Shown: positions 61,049 to 64,000 of the stretch, in pieces | Layout of the letters: every line of letters starts with the position of its first letter | How positions within the stretch are numbered: the first letter of the stretch is position 1 | Origin: Christensenella hongkongensis | GTDB taxonomy: Bacteria > Bacillota > Clostridia > Christensenellales > Christensenellaceae | Reading direction: 5' to 3' | Length of the DNA: 64,000 nucleotides | Assembly (NCBI RefSeq): GCF_000981035.1 | Contig: NZ_LAYJ01000115.1 | Span: 1-64,000, forward strand | Position numbers and translations under genes: made by a program | Notes under the pieces: generated by a model | What the model was told of the DNA's origin: nothing | Databases searched by the model: none | Seen by the model: only the letters and a program-made list of their open reading frames with translations

Positions 61049-62446
61049 TTAAACCGGATGTATCATGTTCTCTTTATCAAGCATTTCCGAATCCAGTTTG
61101 TATTGGTGTGCACGCCGGAATTCAAAGAATTTGGGGGCGACCTGCGGGAACATCGCATAGGTTACGATATCTTCCTCCTGCTCCATCCATCCCTTGACTT
61201 CTTCCCTGTATTTGTCCATTTCAGGCGGAAGAAGGTCTGCCGGGCGTACTGTGATAACCTCGTCGTCTCCAATACACTTTTTACGTACCTCTTCATTGAC
61301 CAGAGCGGGCAACCTTCCATATTCCCCGCGCAGCATTGCCTTGGATTCCTTGGTGACCATCTTGTATCTCTCACCCGCAAGGACATTGAGCACCGCCTGC
61401 GTACCTACGATCTGGCTGGAAGGCGTAACGAGAGGCGGATAACCAAAGTCTTCGCGAACACGCGGAACCTCGGCCAAAACATCCATAAGTTTATCCTCTG
61501 CGCCAGATTGCTTCAGCTGGCTGATCAGGTTGGAAAGCATACCGCCCGGAACCTGATAAAGGAGCGTATTAATATCGATCCCCAATACTTTGGGATCAAG
61601 GAATCCGTCTGCTTTGAGACGATCCGCAACTTTTGTAAAATACTTCGCCGCTTCTGTCAGCTTGCCAAGATCGAGCCCTGTATCATATTCTGTACCGGCG
61701 AGCGTCGCCACAAGCGACTCAGTCGCAGGCTGCGACGTTCCGTTTCCAAGCGGAGACAATGCTGTATCCACGATATCCACACCTGCTTCGATTGCCTTCA
61801 GATATGTCATATCGCCAACACCGCTTGTGTTATGCGTGTGCAGGTGAATAGGAACCTTGATATGTTTTTTTAATGCGCTGACAAGGTTATACGCCTCATA
61901 CGGAAGCAGCAGGTTTGCCATATCTTTGATGCAGATCGATTTAGCGCCCATTCCTTCAAGTTCCTGCGCCAGCTCGATAAAATAATCGAACGTATGCACC
62001 GGGCTTGTAGTATACGAAAGCGCAACCTCAGGCCATCCGCCATAACGGTTTGTGCTTTCGATCGACTGTCTCAGGTTTCTTGTATCGTTGAGCGCGTCAA
62101 AAATACGAATCACGTCAATCCCGTTTTCACATGCCTTTTTCACGAAAAAGTCGACTACATCATCCGCGTAATGCTTATATCCAAGCAGGTTTTGCCCGCG
62201 CAGGAGCATCTGAAGCTTGGTGTTTGGCATTGCTTTTCTTAATTTGCGCAGCCGTTCCCACGGATCCTCGTTTAAAAAGCGCAGGCACGCGTCAAAGGTA
62301 GCGCCGCCCCAACATTCAATCGACCAGTATCCTATACTGTCCATTAGAGGAGCAATCGGAAGCATTTCTTCCGTCGTCATACGCGTCGCAGCCTGCGACT
62401 GGTGCGCGTCCCTCATGATGGTATCCATAATATTTACTTTTGCCAT
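61049..62446 (-). CDS. oadA: Oxaloacetate decarboxylase alpha subunit
   Basis: The carboxyltransferase of the Na+-pumping decarboxylase (or pyruvate carboxylase subunit B in reverse naming): moves CO2 from oxaloacetate to biotin. 465 aa, with the HMGL-like TIM barrel (IMDTIMRDAHQSQAATR; ECWGGATFDACLRF; metal ligands in HLHTHNTSG) and the conserved carboxylase domain to the end. It has no biotin domain of its own, which is supplied by the separate biotin carrier in the operon. AAGGAGG precedes the ATG, 15 bases after the OadB stop. Confidence 0.93.
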   Translation of the reverse strand: MAKVNIMDTIMRDAHQSQAATRMTTEEMLPIAPLMDSIGYWSIECWGGATFDACLRFLNEDPWERLRKLRKAMPNTKLQMLLRGQNLLGYKHYADDVVDFFVKKACENGIDVIRIFDALNDTRNLRQSIESTNRYGGWPEVALSYTTSPVHTFDYFIELAQELEGMGAKSICIKDMANLLLPYEAYNLVSALKKHIKVPIHLHTHNTSGVGDMTYLKAIEAGVDIVDTALSPLGNGTSQPATESLVATLAGTEYDTGLDLGKLTEAAKYFTKVADRLKADGFLDPKVLGIDINTLLYQVPGGMLSNLISQLKQSGAEDKLMDVLAEVPRVREDFGYPPLVTPSSQIVGTQAVLNVLAGERYKMVTKESKAMLRGEYGRLPALVNEEVRKKCIGDDEVITVRPADLLPPEMDKYREEVKGWMEQEEDIVTYAMFPQVAPKFFEFRRAHQYKLDSEMLDKENMIHPV

Positions 62447-62461
62447 ACTATTCCTCCTTCA

Positions 62462-63640
62462 TTAGGCGAACAGCGAAAGCAGCACACCTGCCGCTACCGC
62501 ACTGCCAATAACCCCGGCAACATTTGGACCCATCGCGTGCATCAACAGGAAGTTGGATGGATTTTCAGCCTGTCCGACCTTTTGCGATACACGTGCGGCC
62601 ATCGGCACCGCCGATACGCCCGCAGATCCAATGAGCGGGTTGATCTTTCCGCCTGATAATTTACACATCAGTTTTCCAAGCATCACGCCTCCAAACGTAC
62701 CAAAGCCAAAGGCAATAACGCCCAGGGCGATAATCAGGAGAGTATCCGGCGACAGGAACGTAGCGCCCTGCGTTGTTGCGCCTACGGATACGCCGAGGAA
62801 TATCGTTACGATATTCATCAGTTCATTCTGCGCGGTGTTGGAAAGCCTGTCTACCACTCCGGATTCCCGCATCAGGTTACCCAGCATGAGCATACCCACA
62901 AGCGGGGCTGCGGCCGGAACCAAAAGCGATACAAAAATCGTTACGGCAATCGGGAAAATGATTTTTTCCTTTTTCGATACGTGACGAAGCTGCTCCATCT
63001 TGATCGAGCGTTCTTCTTTTGTCGTACACAGCTTCATGATCGGCGGTTGTATAACCGGAACCAAAGCCATGTACGTATAGGCCGCGACCGCAATCGGGCC
63101 TAAATATTCTGGTGCAAGCTTGGACGTGACATAAATCGCCGTTGGTCCGTCCGCACCTCCAATAATACCGATCGAAGCCGCAATGTTCGGCGCAAAGCCA
63201 ACGAGCAACGCAAGAATCAGCGCCAAAAAAATGCCAAGCTGCGCTGCCGCACCCATCAGTAAGCTTTTGGGATTTGCGATCAGCGGACCAAAATCCGTCA
63301 TCGCTCCAACGCCAAGGAAAATAAGCGGCGGATAGATTCCAAGCTTTACCCCCAGGTATAAGTAGTCGAGCAAACCAGCCGTTGACTGGAAGTTTTGCCA
63401 GTCTACATGGCCGCCCTCAAAAAGTGCTGTGTGGTACATTTCCGCCATCGGCAGATTTGTGAGCAGCATACCAAACGCAATCGGAAGCAGCAAAAGCGGC
63501 TCGAATTTCTTTACGATCGCGAGGTATAGCAGTACGCACGCTATACCTATCATAACCCACTGCTGCCAATTCGTACCATTAAAAAAACCTGTAGTCTGTA
63601 CAAAATTGACCAGTGTTTCGCCAAAATTACCCAAAATCAA
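62462..63640 (-). CDS. oadB: Na+-transporting decarboxylase beta subunit
   Basis: The membrane subunit that decarboxylates carboxybiotin and exports Na+. 392 aa, strongly hydrophobic throughout. Key motifs: [20 protein letters not shown] with the conserved Asp-Gly-Pro, and [19 protein letters not shown] near the C-terminus. The start is TTG 63640 or TTG 63634; the second is better spaced from AAGGAGG. Middle gene of the operon. Confidence 0.94.
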   Translation of the reverse strand: MILGNFGETLVNFVQTTGFFNGTNWQQWVMIGIACVLLYLAIVKKFEPLLLLPIAFGMLLTNLPMAEMYHTALFEGGHVDWQNFQSTAGLLDYLYLGVKLGIYPPLIFLGVGAMTDFGPLIANPKSLLMGAAAQLGIFLALILALLVGFAPNIAASIGIIGGADGPTAIYVTSKLAPEYLGPIAVAAYTYMALVPVIQPPIMKLCTTKEERSIKMEQLRHVSKKEKIIFPIAVTIFVSLLVPAAAPLVGMLMLGNLMRESGVVDRLSNTAQNELMNIVTIFLGVSVGATTQGATFLSPDTLLIIALGVIAFGFGTFGGVMLGKLMCKLSGGKINPLIGSAGVSAVPMAARVSQKVGQAENPSNFLLMHAMGPNVAGVIGSAVAAGVLLSLFA

Positions 63641-63669
63641 TCAACCTCCTTTATGAGAATAAGTCATAT

Positions 63670-64000
63670 TTAACCAATTACCACAAGAAGGCTTCCTGTT
63701 TCTACACTTGCTCCTTTTGCTACAGATACTGCCGTCACGGTTCCCGCATGGGGCGCCATAATCTCGTTCTCCATTTTCATTGCTTCCAGAATCATAAGCA
63801 CGTCGCCTTCCGCAACCTTCTGGCCGACTGTTACATTAACGCTTAGGATTGTACCGGGCATTGGAGCGCTTACCTGTGTGCCTCCTGCCGGAGCGGCGGC
63901 AGGCGCTGCTGCTGCAGGTGCCGGTGCGGGTGTTGGCGCCGCCTGTTGAACAGGGGCAGCCGGAGCCGCTGGTGCGGGTGTTGGCGTTTCCTGTAGAGTT
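63670..64000 (-). CDS. Biotin carboxyl carrier subunit (5' end outside the window)
   Basis: The visible part is about 110 codons. A Pro/Ala-rich linker (repeats of [10 protein letters not shown] type) leads to a C-terminal biotinyl domain with the biotin lysine in EAMKMEN and the fold ending [14 protein letters not shown]. It carries CO2 between OadA and OadB. The frame stays open to base 64000, so the start and any N-terminal domain are missing. It is 29 bases before oadB. Confidence 0.9.
   Translation of the reverse strand, partial: TLQETPTPAPAAPAAPVQQAAPTPAPAPAAAAPAAAPAGGTQVSAPMPGTILSVNVTVGQKVAEGDVLMILEAMKMENEIMAPHAGTVTAVSVAKGASVETGSLLVVIG

Noticed and set aside
1-64000. CRISPR array, rRNA operon, prophage or conjugative element
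   Set aside because: No regular direct repeats, rRNA sequence or phage/conjugation genes were seen; the only mobile signs are the 57742-57828 insert and the hairpins at the left edge.

Overview
The window reads as a chromosomal stretch of a low-to-mid GC Gram-positive anaerobe of the class Clostridia. The evidence is the mutS-mutL-miaA block, RNase Y, rubrerythrin, a biotin-dependent sodium-pumping decarboxylase, two ribose-type sugar ABC systems with ROK regulators, strong AGGAGG ribosome sites and sigma-A-like promoters. A Christensenellaceae-like gut organism is my guess from overall gene style; it is not proven by any marker here.

Layout. Bases 1-143 hold four hairpins in a row that look like the end of a mobile element. 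The plus strand from 279 to 11122 carries a PurF-like protein that lacks the catalytic N-terminal cysteine, an NlpC/P60 wall hydrolase, and then miaB, mutS, mutL, miaA and a PLP lyase, the last four genes overlapping. From 11143 almost everything is on the minus strand. First come a tyrosine recombinase, two possible tiny ORFs, rnhA, proC and tRNA-Trp. Bases 14025-27267 form a 13-gene sugar locus read from a ROK regulator: SDR, ABC ATPase, two permeases, binding protein, Gfo/Idh/MocA dehydrogenase, NagB-like protein, two more SDRs, aldose epimerase, PIG-L deacetylase and NagB. This set suggests uptake, redox remodelling, deacetylation and deamination of an N-acetylated amino sugar, but the exact substrate cannot be read from sequence.

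Bases 27670-32782 hold a PfkB kinase and central-carbon genes: citrate synthase (with a structured 5' leader), malic enzyme, and an LDH-fold enzyme with the arginine that marks malate dehydrogenases. Bases 32845-39242 are mixed housekeeping: a small membrane protein, sirtuin, cinA, glycosyltransferase, rubrerythrin, purB and tspO. Bases 39420-45702 are a complete 2-oxoacid dehydrogenase complex (E2, E3, fused E1) behind a SorC-type regulator. Bases 45826-48611 are an SDR/zinc-alcohol-dehydrogenase pair divergent from a DeoR regulator, with a clear inverted repeat between them. rny, a BaiN-like flavoprotein, an RpiR regulator and surE follow.

Bases 53514-60773 are a second sugar-type ABC locus (ROK, two uroporphyrinogen-decarboxylase-fold proteins, binding protein, ATPase, permease). 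One of the two UroD-fold genes is split by an 84-bp insertion with 14-bp perfect inverted repeats, a MITE-like event. The window ends in the oxaloacetate decarboxylase operon (biotin carrier, OadB, OadA). Together with the malate dehydrogenase and malic enzyme it points to active C4-acid/pyruvate interconversion and Na+ energetics.
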